Positions 7,020 to 14,475 of a stretch of 19,217 nt of DNA are shown one piece after another. Numbering within the stretch: position 1 is the stretch's first letter; each line of letters starts with the position of its first letter. Location of the stretch: contig JBKHDA010000039.1 of assembly GCA_046541575.1 (NCBI GenBank), positions 1 through 19,217 on the forward strand, written 5' to 3'. The position numbers and the translations under genes are program-made. Origin of the DNA: Halanaerobium sp046541575 (lineage in GTDB: Bacteria; Bacillota; Halanaerobiia; Halanaerobiales; Halanaerobiaceae). A model generated the notes under the pieces. It ran no database searches and was not told where the DNA came from. It saw only the letters and a list, made by a program, of their open reading frames with translations.

Positions 7020-8729
7020 ATGAAAAATTGCATGATTTTAATTTCATTAATCTTTATTTTACTATTCTTTTTTTCTTCAGCTGCCGCAGCCAATAAGCGG
7101 CAGGATTTCAATTTTTACAATTTTATAAAAGCAGGGGAAGAATATTTAGTAGAATACAGGCTGGCTAACATGTCACTTGCAGAAAAAGTCGGACAGCTTT
7201 TCCAGGTAGGTTTTCATTCTAAAACAGCTGACAGGGAGATTAAAGATTTAATAGAGAACTACCATATTGGTGGAGTAATTTATTTCAGCAGAAATATCGA
7301 AAATCTAGAACAGACTGCAGAACTTTCAAAGGAACTGCAGCAGCTTGCTTTAAATTCTGATTCAGCTATTCCTCTATTTATCTCCGCTGATCAGGAGGGT
7401 GGAACTGTGACCAGGTTGTCTGGAGCAACTCATTTTCCGGGTAATATGGCTCAGGGAGCTGCCGATGATAAAGATTTAACTAAAAAAATGGCTGAATATA
7501 CAGCTGTAGAACTAAAAAATTTAGGTATTAATGTAAACCTAGCTCCAGTGCTTGATGTTAACAATAATCCTGCTAATCCAGTGATCGGTGTCCGTTCATT
7601 TGGAGAAGATCCTCAGCTGGTTGCAGAGCTGGGAACAGCCTATATAAAAGGTCTGCAGTCAGAAGGAGTTACAGCTACTGCCAAGCATTTTCCGGGTCAT
7701 GGAGATACAGCTGTAGATTCTCATCTTGATCTGCCGATTATTGAGCATCAGCGCTCAAGATTGGAGAGGGTAGAATTATATCCCTTTAAAAAAGCAGCTG
7801 AGGCTGGAGTGGACAGTATAATGACATCTCACATTTATTTTCCTGCAATAGAAAAAGAAAAGGAGATTCCTGCTACTCTTTCTAAAGCAGTATTAACTGA
7901 CCTTTTAAGGAATGAATTAAAATTTGATGGTTTAATAATTACAGATTGTATGGAGATGAATGCAGTTGCTAATAGTTTCGGTACAGTTGAAGGAGCAGTC
8001 AGAACAATTGAAGCAGGTAGTGATACAGTTTTAGTTTCACACAGTTATCAGCAGCAGAAGAATGCAGTTGAGGCTGTGATAGCAGCTGTAAAATCCGGTC
8101 GAATTAGTGAAAAAAGAATTGATGCTTCTGTCAGAAGAATATTAAGTCTTAAAGGAAAAAGAATTAACATCAGTCAGATTGATCAAATTGATCCAGCTCA
8201 AATCGATTTTAAAAAACATCAAAAAATAGCAAAAAAAATTGCAGAAAAGGCCCTTACTATAGTAAAAAATGAGGGACTTTTACCACTAAAAAATATTAAA
8301 GAAAAACAGGTTGCTGTGGTTGACTTTGAAAAGGGCAGAGTTTCTTTAGCAGAAGACGAAAGTGAAGAAAATAATCTATTTGTTAATTATTTAAATCAGG
8401 AAATTAAAAATCTTAAGCATATAAAACTGTCGAACAGCTCAACTTTAAGCAGATCAGCCAAAGAAAAATTGGAGGAAAGTGATTTGATTATTGTCTGTAC
8501 TTATAATGCTGTGGCCAATAAATATCAGGCAGCACTTGCCGAAGAATTAGCTGAAAACAATAACGTTTTGGTACTTGCACTCAGCAATCCGTATGATTAT
8601 CAGCTCTTAGAGGAAACTCAGGCTTTTATAACAACTTATGATTACAGCCCTGCTAATCAGAGGGCAGCTGCAGACTTTATTTTAGGAAAAATAGAGGGTG
8701 AAGGAAGTCTTCCGGTAACTATAGATTAA
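7020..8729 (+). CDS. nagZ: Exported beta-N-acetylglucosaminidase, GH3 NagZ type
   Basis: A 569-residue protein with a hydrophobic signal peptide (about 1-24, Ala-rich cleavage region SSAAAA, no lipobox), so it acts outside the cytoplasmic membrane. The GH3 catalytic domain spans about 50-390. It has the NagZ motif KHFPGHGDTAVDSH, whose D233-H235 dyad corresponds to the Asp-His acid/base pair of B. subtilis NagZ, and the nucleophile D309 in GLIITDCMEM. A second alpha/beta domain follows (about 400-569), shorter than in the 642-residue B. subtilis enzyme. It should remove non-reducing GlcNAc from GlcNAc-MurNAc fragments, leaving MurNAc for MurP. It starts 20 bases after the murR stop with AAAGGG upstream, as last gene of the operon. 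No terminator is evident before the next promoter, whose -35 box begins ten bases after the stop. Confidence 0.92.
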   Translation: MKNCMILISLIFILLFFFSSAAAANKRQDFNFYNFIKAGEEYLVEYRLANMSLAEKVGQLFQVGFHSKTADREIKDLIENYHIGGVIYFSRNIENLEQTAELSKELQQLALNSDSAIPLFISADQEGGTVTRLSGATHFPGNMAQGAADDKDLTKKMAEYTAVELKNLGINVNLAPVLDVNNNPANPVIGVRSFGEDPQLVAELGTAYIKGLQSEGVTATAKHFPGHGDTAVDSHLDLPIIEHQRSRLERVELYPFKKAAEAGVDSIMTSHIYFPAIEKEKEIPATLSKAVLTDLLRNELKFDGLIITDCMEMNAVANSFGTVEGAVRTIEAGSDTVLVSHSYQQQKNAVEAVIAAVKSGRISEKRIDASVRRILSLKGKRINISQIDQIDPAQIDFKKHQKIAKKIAEKALTIVKNEGLLPLKNIKEKQVAVVDFEKGRVSLAEDESEENNLFVNYLNQEIKNLKHIKLSNSSTLSRSAKEKLEESDLIIVCTYNAVANKYQAALAEELAENNNVLVLALSNPYDYQLLEETQAFITTYDYSPANQRAAADFILGKIEGEGSLPVTID

Positions 8730-8738
8730 ATTCTTTTC

Positions 8739-8767
8739 TTGACAGTATTACTTATCTATGTTAAAGT
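8739..8767 (+). promoter_or_regulatory. Sigma-A-type promoter of the met riboswitch transcript
   Basis: A consensus -35 TTGACA (8739-8744) is followed after 17 bp by TAAAGT (8762-8767), a 4/6 match to the -10 box. It ends 18 bases before the P1 stem of the SAM riboswitch, giving a leader that starts just upstream of the aptamer. Confidence 0.65.
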
Positions 8768-8784
8768 ATAAAAAAACAATAAAA

Positions 8785-8885
8785 CTTATCGAGAGAGGTG
8801 GAGGGACTGGCCCTTTGAAACCCGGCAACCAGCAGTTAGCTACTGCCCGGTGCTAATTCCAGCAGGAAAATTCCTGAAAGATAAG
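8785..8885 (+). promoter_or_regulatory. SAM-I (S-box) riboswitch aptamer
   Basis: P1 pairs CTTATC (8785-8790) with GATAAG (8880-8885). Between them is the S-box core: GAGAGAGGTGGAGGGACTGGCC, then CTTTGAAACCCGGCAACC, a P3 hairpin (CAGT...ACTG), the conserved GGTGCTAATTCC, and a P4 hairpin CAGGAA-AA-TTCCTG just before P1 closes. SAM binding stabilises P1 and favours the downstream terminator, turning off metY-metA when SAM is abundant. The 3' P1 strand continues into AGGAGT (8884-8889), which can pair instead with ACTCCT (8903-8908) to form the antiterminator. Confidence 0.97.
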
Positions 8886-8899
8886 GAGTAAGTAAATTA

Positions 8900-8935
8900 C
8901 CCACTCCTACTTTTAGGATGTGGGATTTTTGTTTT
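8900..8935 (+). terminator. Riboswitch-controlled intrinsic terminator
   Basis: CCCAC-TCCTA (8900-8909) pairs with TAGGA-T-GTGGG (8914-8924), with one bulged T, and is followed by TTTTTGTTTT. Its 5' strand includes the ACTCCT that also pairs with AGGAGT at 8884-8889, so terminator and antiterminator exclude each other. The remaining 96 bases to metY hold only AT-rich leader and the SD GAGGAGG. Confidence 0.9.
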
Positions 8936-9031
8936 AGTTAGAGTTTTATTTAAAATCAGTAGTTAGTAGCAGAGTATTTACCCAGTTTTATTGTTTAAGT
9001 TTAAGCAGATAAAATAAGAGGAGGAAATTAA

Positions 9032-10309
9032 ATGAAATTTAAATTTGATACTTTAGCATTACATGCAGGCTATGATCCAGACTTAAATAAAAAATCGGCG
9101 GCAGTTCCTATCTATCAAACAACATCTTATTTATTTGATGACACAGATCATGCAGCAGATTTATTTGCTTTAAAAGAAGCTGGAGATATTTATACCAGAA
9201 TTCAAAACCCAACTAATTCAGTTCTCGAAAAAAGGATTGCTGCACTGGAAGGTGGAGTTGGTGCCCTGGCAGTTTCTTCAGGCCAGGCAGCAGAAGTGAT
9301 TGCACTTTTAACAATTTGTAAAAATGGCGATCATCTGGTCAGCGGCAGTTCAATTTATGGTGGTACTCACAATTTATTTAAACATACCTTTAAAAATATG
9401 GGGATAGATGTCAGCTTTGTTGATTCTGAGAACCCGGAAAGCTTTAAAAAGGCTATTAATGATCAGACAAAGGCTTTATATGTTGAGACCATTGGTAATC
9501 CAGCTCTAACTGTCCCAGATTTTGAGAGGCTGGCAGAAATAGCACATGAGGCTGGTGTACCGCTGATTGTTGATAATACCTTTGCTTCACCATATATCTG
9601 CAGACCTTTTGAATATGGAGCAGATATTGTAGTTCATTCGACCACTAAATACATAGCCGGTCACGGGAATTCTATTGGTGGAGTTATAGTTGACAGCGGT
9701 AATTTTGACTGGGATACAGGCAGATTTCCCGGGCTGGTTGAGCCAGATCCCAGTTATCACGGTGTTAAATTTCAGGAAGAATTTGGAGAGGCTGCATTTA
9801 TTACAAAAGCCAGAGTTCAGCTTTTAAGAGATCTGGGTAGTGCTCCAAGTCCTTTTAATTCCTTTCTGACAGTTACAGGTCTGGAAACTTTAGGTTTGAG
9901 AATGCAGAGACATTCCGAAAATGCTCAGGCTGTGGCAGAATTTTTAGAAGCTGATCAGCGGGTAGACTGGGTAAGCTATCCGGGTTTAGAGAGTCATGAT
10001 TCTCATCAGAATGCCCAAAAATATTTAGAAAATGGAAATGGTGGTATGATTGCCTTTGGTATTAAAGGTGGTAAAAAAGCTGCTGAAAAATTCATTAATC
10101 AGCTTAAATTGTTCCTTCATTTAGCCAATGTTGGTGACGCAAAATCGCTGGCCATTCATCCGGCAAGTACCACCCATCAGCAGTTAAGTGATGAAGATTT
10201 AAGAAAAACAGGAATTTCACCGGAGTTAATCAGGCTTTCAATAGGTATTGAAGATATTGATGATATAAAAGCTGATTTAGAGCAGGCTTTAACAGCAGCT
10301 CAAAAATAA
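9032..10309 (+). CDS. metY: O-acetylhomoserine sulfhydrylase (aminocarboxypropyltransferase)
   Basis: A 425-residue PLP enzyme of the Cys/Met-metabolism (cystathionine gamma-synthase) family. It converts O-acetylhomoserine plus sulfide to homocysteine and acetate. The PLP lysine is K206 in HSTTKYIAGHG. Other family marks are YTRIQNPT near residues 52-59, SSGQAAE (about 83-89), and VDNTFASP around 180-187. The about 425-residue length and the insert carrying FPGLVEPDPSYHG distinguish the sulfhydrylase subgroup from the shorter (about 380-400) gamma-synthases and gamma-lyases. The SD GAGGAGG lies just upstream of the ATG. It sits behind a SAM-I riboswitch and ahead of metA, whose predicted product is its substrate, so this is direct sulfhydrylation of homoserine rather than transsulfuration. 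Confidence 0.95.
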   Translation: MKFKFDTLALHAGYDPDLNKKSAAVPIYQTTSYLFDDTDHAADLFALKEAGDIYTRIQNPTNSVLEKRIAALEGGVGALAVSSGQAAEVIALLTICKNGDHLVSGSSIYGGTHNLFKHTFKNMGIDVSFVDSENPESFKKAINDQTKALYVETIGNPALTVPDFERLAEIAHEAGVPLIVDNTFASPYICRPFEYGADIVVHSTTKYIAGHGNSIGGVIVDSGNFDWDTGRFPGLVEPDPSYHGVKFQEEFGEAAFITKARVQLLRDLGSAPSPFNSFLTVTGLETLGLRMQRHSENAQAVAEFLEADQRVDWVSYPGLESHDSHQNAQKYLENGNGGMIAFGIKGGKKAAEKFINQLKLFLHLANVGDAKSLAIHPASTTHQQLSDEDLRKTGISPELIRLSIGIEDIDDIKADLEQALTAAQK

Positions 10310-10368
10310 TTGAGAAGATAATGATAAAAAACTAACTATACTTTATGAGAAGCTAGGAGTGAGAAGAG

Positions 10369-11286
10369 ATGCCAATTAAAATTCAGGATGAGCTGCCGGC
10401 AGTAGAAACCCTTGAAAAAGAAAACATATTTGTGATGAAAGAATCGCGGGCCACTCATCAGGATATTCGTTCATTAAGAATTTTGATTTTAAACTTGATG
10501 CCCAAAAAAATAAAAACTGAAACTCAGATTTTACGCTTGATCGGTAATTCCCCACTGCAGGTTGATATTGATCTAATGCATCCAGCAAGCCATAATTCAA
10601 AAAACACATCAGAGGAGCATCTGATCAAGTTTTATAATACTTTTGATGAGATTAAGGATAATAAATATGATGGAATGATAATCACAGGAGCTCCAATAGA
10701 AACTCTGGAGTTTGAAGAAGTTGATTATTGGGATGAACTCAAAAAAATTATGGACTGGAGCCTGCATAATGTTTTTTCTACTTTTCACATCTGCTGGGGA
10801 AGCCAGGCCGGTCTTTATCATCATTATGGTATACCTAAATATCCATTGGATAAAAAGATGTTTGGAGTTTTTCCCCACTATAAGAATAAAAAACATGTTA
10901 AATTGATGCGGGGATTTGATGATCTCTTTTTTGTCCCACATTCCCGTCATACAGAGATTAAAAGAGAGGATCTAGAGACAGTTGAGGAACTGGAAATTCT
11001 TTCAGAATCGCAGGAATCGGGAGTTTATCTTGCAGCCAGCAAAAATGGACGTCAGGTTTTTGCTACAGGTCATTCGGAATATGACCGGGAAAGTCTGGAA
11101 GATGAATATCTGAGAGATATTAATAAGGGGATGGATATTGATCCCCCAAAAAATTATTATAGAGATGATGATCCGGATAAGGAAATAATTATGCGCTGGC
11201 GCAGCCATGCCAATCTTTTATTTGTCAACTGGTTAAACTATTATGTCTATCAGGAAACACCTTTTGATTTAAGTAAATTAAAATAA
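10369..11286 (+). CDS. metA: Homoserine O-acetyltransferase, MetA family
   Basis: A 305-residue enzyme with a class-I glutamine-amidotransferase-like fold that acylates homoserine. Catalytic residues sit at the same numbers as in E. coli MetA: C142 in HICWGSQAG, H235 and E237 in ATGHSEYD. Residue 111, in GAPIETLEF, is Glu; in this family Glu111 marks acetyl-CoA use (as in Bacillus cereus) and Gly111 succinyl-CoA use (as in E. coli). The prediction is therefore homoserine O-acetyltransferase despite the metA name often being read as succinyltransferase. The downstream partner metY uses O-acetylhomoserine, which agrees. The gene lies 59 bases after metY with AGGAG as SD, in the same riboswitch-controlled transcript, and is followed by a terminator. 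Confidence 0.95.
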   Translation: MPIKIQDELPAVETLEKENIFVMKESRATHQDIRSLRILILNLMPKKIKTETQILRLIGNSPLQVDIDLMHPASHNSKNTSEEHLIKFYNTFDEIKDNKYDGMIITGAPIETLEFEEVDYWDELKKIMDWSLHNVFSTFHICWGSQAGLYHHYGIPKYPLDKKMFGVFPHYKNKKHVKLMRGFDDLFFVPHSRHTEIKREDLETVEELEILSESQESGVYLAASKNGRQVFATGHSEYDRESLEDEYLRDINKGMDIDPPKNYYRDDDPDKEIIMRWRSHANLLFVNWLNYYVYQETPFDLSKLK

Positions 11287-11327
11287 GTTCAAAAATGAAA
11301 ATACAAATGATTTATACTTTTAATCGC

Positions 11328-11385
11328 TCCCCTTATGGTAGAACAGCTTTTTATTATGCAGGCTGTCTATTATAAGGGGATTTTT
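11328..11385 (+). terminator. Long two-tier hairpin terminator of the metY-metA unit
   Basis: The outer stem TCCCCTTAT (11328-11336) pairs perfectly with ATAAGGGGA (11372-11380) and is followed by TTTTT. Inside it, TAGAACAGC pairs with GCTGTCTA apart from one bulged A, making a long compound hairpin. Confidence 0.85.
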
Positions 11386-11468
11386 ATGTTTTAAAGACAG
11401 GAAATTAGATATATAAGAGCAAATTGTTAATTATTTTACAAATTTAATGAAAAAAACTCAAAAAAAGC

Positions 11469-11497
11469 TTGAATTGTCTGCAAATCTGCGCTATAAT
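11469..11497 (+). promoter_or_regulatory. Strong sigma-A-type promoter of the sugar ABC operon
   Basis: TTGAAT (11469-11474) and a perfect TATAAT (11492-11497) are separated by 17 bp. A-tracts just upstream (AAAAAAACTCAAAAAAA, ending at 11466) resemble an UP element. Transcription would begin near 11504, giving a 5' UTR of about 195 nt. The 83 bases between the previous terminator and this promoter (11386-11468) show no gene and no other recognisable element. Confidence 0.75.
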
Positions 11498-11523
11498 TAT
11501 CTTAAGAAATCGTTTTAGCAAAC

Positions 11524-11606
11524 TTTAGTATTAATTTTAATTGAATCTTTTCTTTTTTAGCTTAAATTAATTCAATTTAATTAAGATTCAGTTAATTAAT
11601 ACTAAA
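11524..11606 (+). repeat. Large imperfect inverted repeat in the 5' UTR of the ABC operon
   Basis: 11524-11536 (TTTAGTATTAATT) pairs perfectly with 11594-11606. After a 2-nt bulge, 11539-11547 (AATTGAATC) pairs with 11585-11593 with one G-U. The 37-nt apical part contains a further hairpin, TTAAATT (11562-11568) with AATTTAA (11574-11580). No T tract follows, so it is not a terminator. It starts about 20 nt after the predicted transcription start and could be an operator, an mRNA-stabilising fold or a regulatory leader. Confidence 0.6.
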
Positions 11607-11697
11607 ATTCCCACTCACACTTTTTATAAATTTATAATCCCTTAAGACAAAAGAAGAGTGAAATTTTCCACAAAATAATTTAAAGGGGTGTTTATTA
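11607..11697 (+). other. Remainder of the ABC-operon leader
   Basis: These 91 bases encode nothing recognisable. They contain a perfect but purely A/T palindrome, TTATAAATTTATAA (11624-11637), an imperfect dyad GTGAAATTTTCCAC (11658-11671), and the SD AAAGGGGTG (11682-11690) for the binding-protein gene. Confidence 0.4.
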
Positions 11698-13401
11698 ATG
11701 GTTAATTTAAGATCTAAGGTTTTTATTTTGGCGGCATTAGTTATTCTTTTAAGTTTATCTTCTGCTGTTTTAGCTCAGGAAAATATTGATCCGGTTGAAG
11801 ACCTTGAGCGAGAAGAAACACTGGTTATTACTGGTGCAATGTGGGGTCCTCCGTCAACCTGGAATATTTTAATTCCTAACCCTACACCTGGAACTGGCGG
11901 CTTAGTTTACGAGACAATGTTCTCATACAATCCTCTGGATAATGAATATGAGCCGTGGCTTGCAGAAGATGGAGAATGGGTAAGTGATAATGAGTATGTC
12001 CTTGATTTGAGAGAGGGTATTAACTGGACAGATGGCGAAGAATTTAATGCCGAAGATGTTGTCTTTACTTATGAAGTCGCTAAAGATAATGATATTTTTT
12101 ATTCACCAGTCTGGGACTGGATGGAGTCAGTCGAGGCTGAAGATGATTATACAGTTAGATTTACATTTTCTGATCCACACTATGCAGAATGGGATGCAGA
12201 ATTATATCAGCGCTACATTATTCCAGAGCATATCTGGAGTGAAGTTCCTTCTGATGAGTTAATTACCAAAACAATGAAAGATCCTGTTGGTACAGGTCCT
12301 TATACCCACAGAGAAGCAGGTCAGGATAGAATGGTCTGGGAAAGAAATGATGACTGGTGGGGTAACGATGTTTTTGGTCAGCCCAAGCCTAAGTATCTTG
12401 TTGACTTAGTTAATCAGAGTAATAATGTAATTATGGGTATGTTAATGAAAGGTGAAGTTGATTTAAGCAACAACTTTTTACCAGGTATTCAGAAAATCAA
12501 AGATCAGTTTAATTTAGAAACCTGGTATGAAGAAGAGCCTTACATGCTTTCCTGGAACACAGCCGTAATGTATATGAATACCCTGGAAGAACCTATGGGT
12601 GATGTTGACTTTAGAAAAGCAATGTCCTACATGGTTAATCAGGAGACTATTGTAGATCGAGTTTATGGTGGTCTGGTAGAAGCAGCTAATCCTACAGGAT
12701 TATTTGGAGAAGGCTGGCAGGCTTATTTAGATGAAGATGTTGTGGATGAGCATGGTTTCGAATATGATCCGGCTAAAGCAGAAGAGTTACTTGATGAAGC
12801 GGGTTATGTAGATGAAGATGGTGATGGCTGGAGAGAGATGCCCAATGGTGATGATCTTGAGTTAGAAATCATGGTACCAAGCGGCTGGACAGACTGGATG
12901 GAATCAGTTAGAGTAATTGCTTCCAATGCGGAGGAAATTGGAGTTAATATTTCTCCTTCTTTCCCTGACTCTTCACTATTTGATAACAAACGCTTCAATA
13001 GAGATTTTGATATGATGATTGGTAACTTCCAGACAACATTAAGTTCAACTCCATTTGACTACTGGTTTGGTGTTGCAAATAGAAGTATTGATGGTGAACA
13101 GATCAATAATGGTAACTGGGGAGCTTATGATAACCCTGAGTTATTCGAAATGATTGATGAGTTTAATATGACCAATGAAGAAGATAGAAAACAGGAGCTT
13201 GCTTCTGGTATTCAGGAAACATTATTAAAAGATATGCCAAGTGTTCCTCTCTGGCATAATGGTCTCTGGGCTCAGGCTACAACAGAGTACTGGACAAACT
13301 GGCCTAATGAAGATAATCCTTATGGTGTACCTGTAAGTTGGGGTAATGCCTATCAGTTAGGAATGATTGAAACTTTAATTGGTATTGAGCCAGCTGAATA
13401 G
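11698..13401 (+). CDS. ABC transporter solute-binding protein, CbtA-like (beta-gluco-oligosaccharide type, Opp family)
   Basis: A 567-residue family-5 (oligopeptide/dipeptide-type) extracellular binding protein. It has a signal peptide with cleavage expected after AVLA (residue 26) and no lipobox Cys, so it should be a free periplasmic protein. From memory, it shares landmarks with the Thermotoga maritima cellobiose-binding protein CbtA: GAMWGPPSTWN near residues 46-56, the DDWWGNDVFGQPKPKYL stretch, GWTDWM, and YWTNWPNEDNPYG near the C-terminus. That subgroup binds beta-linked gluco-oligosaccharides rather than peptides. The GH94 gene downstream supports sugar uptake. The mature chain is conspicuously rich in Asp and Glu, consistent with function in high salt. 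A hairpin follows before the permeases, typical where the binding protein is made in excess. The exact ligand is not determined. Confidence 0.85.
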   Translation: MVNLRSKVFILAALVILLSLSSAVLAQENIDPVEDLEREETLVITGAMWGPPSTWNILIPNPTPGTGGLVYETMFSYNPLDNEYEPWLAEDGEWVSDNEYVLDLREGINWTDGEEFNAEDVVFTYEVAKDNDIFYSPVWDWMESVEAEDDYTVRFTFSDPHYAEWDAELYQRYIIPEHIWSEVPSDELITKTMKDPVGTGPYTHREAGQDRMVWERNDDWWGNDVFGQPKPKYLVDLVNQSNNVIMGMLMKGEVDLSNNFLPGIQKIKDQFNLETWYEEEPYMLSWNTAVMYMNTLEEPMGDVDFRKAMSYMVNQETIVDRVYGGLVEAANPTGLFGEGWQAYLDEDVVDEHGFEYDPAKAEELLDEAGYVDEDGDGWREMPNGDDLELEIMVPSGWTDWMESVRVIASNAEEIGVNISPSFPDSSLFDNKRFNRDFDMMIGNFQTTLSSTPFDYWFGVANRSIDGEQINNGNWGAYDNPELFEMIDEFNMTNEEDRKQELASGIQETLLKDMPSVPLWHNGLWAQATTEYWTNWPNEDNPYGVPVSWGNAYQLGMIETLIGIEPAE

Positions 13402-13430
13402 AAAAAAAGTAGACAGTTAAATAATAAATA

Positions 13431-13460
13431 AGCAGGTCCGATATTTATATCGGGCCTGTT
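13431..13460 (+). terminator. Intra-operon hairpin between binding protein and permease genes
   Basis: AGCAGGTCCGATAT (13431-13444) pairs with ATATCGGGCCTGTT (13447-13460), 14 bp with two G-U pairs; the A/T tip would open to form the loop. Only a weak T-rich stretch (ATTTAG) follows. It probably acts as a partial terminator or 3' stabiliser that raises binding-protein mRNA over the rest of the operon. Confidence 0.7.
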
Positions 13461-13482
13461 ATTTAGAAAGGAGTAGTAAAAG

Positions 13483-14472
13483 ATGGGTAGATATTTAAGA
13501 AAAAAAATAATTATTTATATTATAACCTTTATTCTGGCAGTTACGATTAACTTTTTTATTCCCAGATTGATGCCTGGGAATCCAATTCAATCACTTTTGT
13601 CTCGTTTTTCAGGTATGGAAGGTGGACGTGAAATTTTAGAAGAACAGCTGACATTATTATTTAATTTAGATCAACCTATATGGCAGCAGTACTTAAATTT
13701 TTGGAAGTCTGTTTTCACTCTTGATTTTGGTATTTCAATTATTCAGTTTCCAACACCAGTACTGGATATTATTAAACGTGCAATTGTATATGATATTTCT
13801 GTTTTATTACCCGCAATTATATTAAGCTGGATAGTTGGAAATAAGCTTGGAGCTTATTCCGGGACTGATAAAAAAGTAGATAAATCAACAATGCCTTTAT
13901 TTTATTTTTTGGCATCTTCACCTTATTTCTGGATGGCAGGAATAGTAGCCTTTTTCTTTGGGGTAGTTTTGGGGTGGTTCCCGATCAGTGGAGCTTATGG
14001 TTCAACTGCAAGCCCCGGTTTCAACTGGATTTTTATTAAAGACTTTTTACATCACTGGTTTCTACCATTTTTTACAATGTTTTTGGTGCAGCTCGGCGGC
14101 TGGGCAATCGGTATGCGGAATATGATTATGTATGAGAAAAGTTCAAATTATTCTAAATATATGGAAACACTCGGTTCTTCTAAAAAATTAATTCGTAAGT
14201 ATGGATTTAGAAATGGAGTTCTGCCTCAGGTGACAGGTCTTGCTCTGAGATTGGGTAGAATAGTTGGTGGAGCAATTACAGTTCAGGTTGTATTTAATTA
14301 TCCCGGACTGGGGAAAATGTTATTAGATGCAGTACAAAATCAGGATTATTTTTTGATGCAGGGAATCTTTTTAACAATTGTAACTATGGTTTTAATAGCA
14401 AACTTTACTGTAGACATAATTTATATGTTTATTGATCCAAGAGTACGACTGTCATTTACTGAGGAGGTGTAG
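13483..14472 (+). CDS. ABC transporter permease 1 (OppB/DppB type)
   Basis: A 329-residue inner-membrane permease with about six membrane segments. It opens with a basic MGRYLRKK followed by TM1, then PRLMPGNPI, the characteristic OppB N-terminal signature. The cytoplasmic coupling (EAA-like) loop is at about residues 225-275, around YMETLGSS, RNGVLPQ and VFNYPGLGKML. AAAGGAG (13467-13473) is the SD. It ends three bases before the next permease start, and GAGGAGGTG inside its own 3' end is the SD for that gene, so the two are probably coupled. It should form the translocation pore with the following permease for the CbtA-like ligand. Confidence 0.93.
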   Translation: MGRYLRKKIIIYIITFILAVTINFFIPRLMPGNPIQSLLSRFSGMEGGREILEEQLTLLFNLDQPIWQQYLNFWKSVFTLDFGISIIQFPTPVLDIIKRAIVYDISVLLPAIILSWIVGNKLGAYSGTDKKVDKSTMPLFYFLASSPYFWMAGIVAFFFGVVLGWFPISGAYGSTASPGFNWIFIKDFLHHWFLPFFTMFLVQLGGWAIGMRNMIMYEKSSNYSKYMETLGSSKKLIRKYGFRNGVLPQVTGLALRLGRIVGGAITVQVVFNYPGLGKMLLDAVQNQDYFLMQGIFLTIVTMVLIANFTVDIIYMFIDPRVRLSFTEEV

Positions 14473-14475
14473 CAG

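Noticed and set aside
10609..10950. 113-codon open frame on the minus strand within metA
   Set aside because: It is antisense to a complete, motif-verified metA and has no coding signature of its own.
11505..11520. AGAAATCGTTTTAGCA region as a catabolite (cre) or LacI-type operator near the predicted start of the ABC transcript
   Set aside because: It has a central CG and A/T flanks but about three mismatches to the cre pattern and poor dyad symmetry.
11624..11637. TTATAAATTTATAA as a specific operator
   Set aside because: It is perfectly palindromic but all A/T in a very AT-rich leader, where such palindromes arise by chance.
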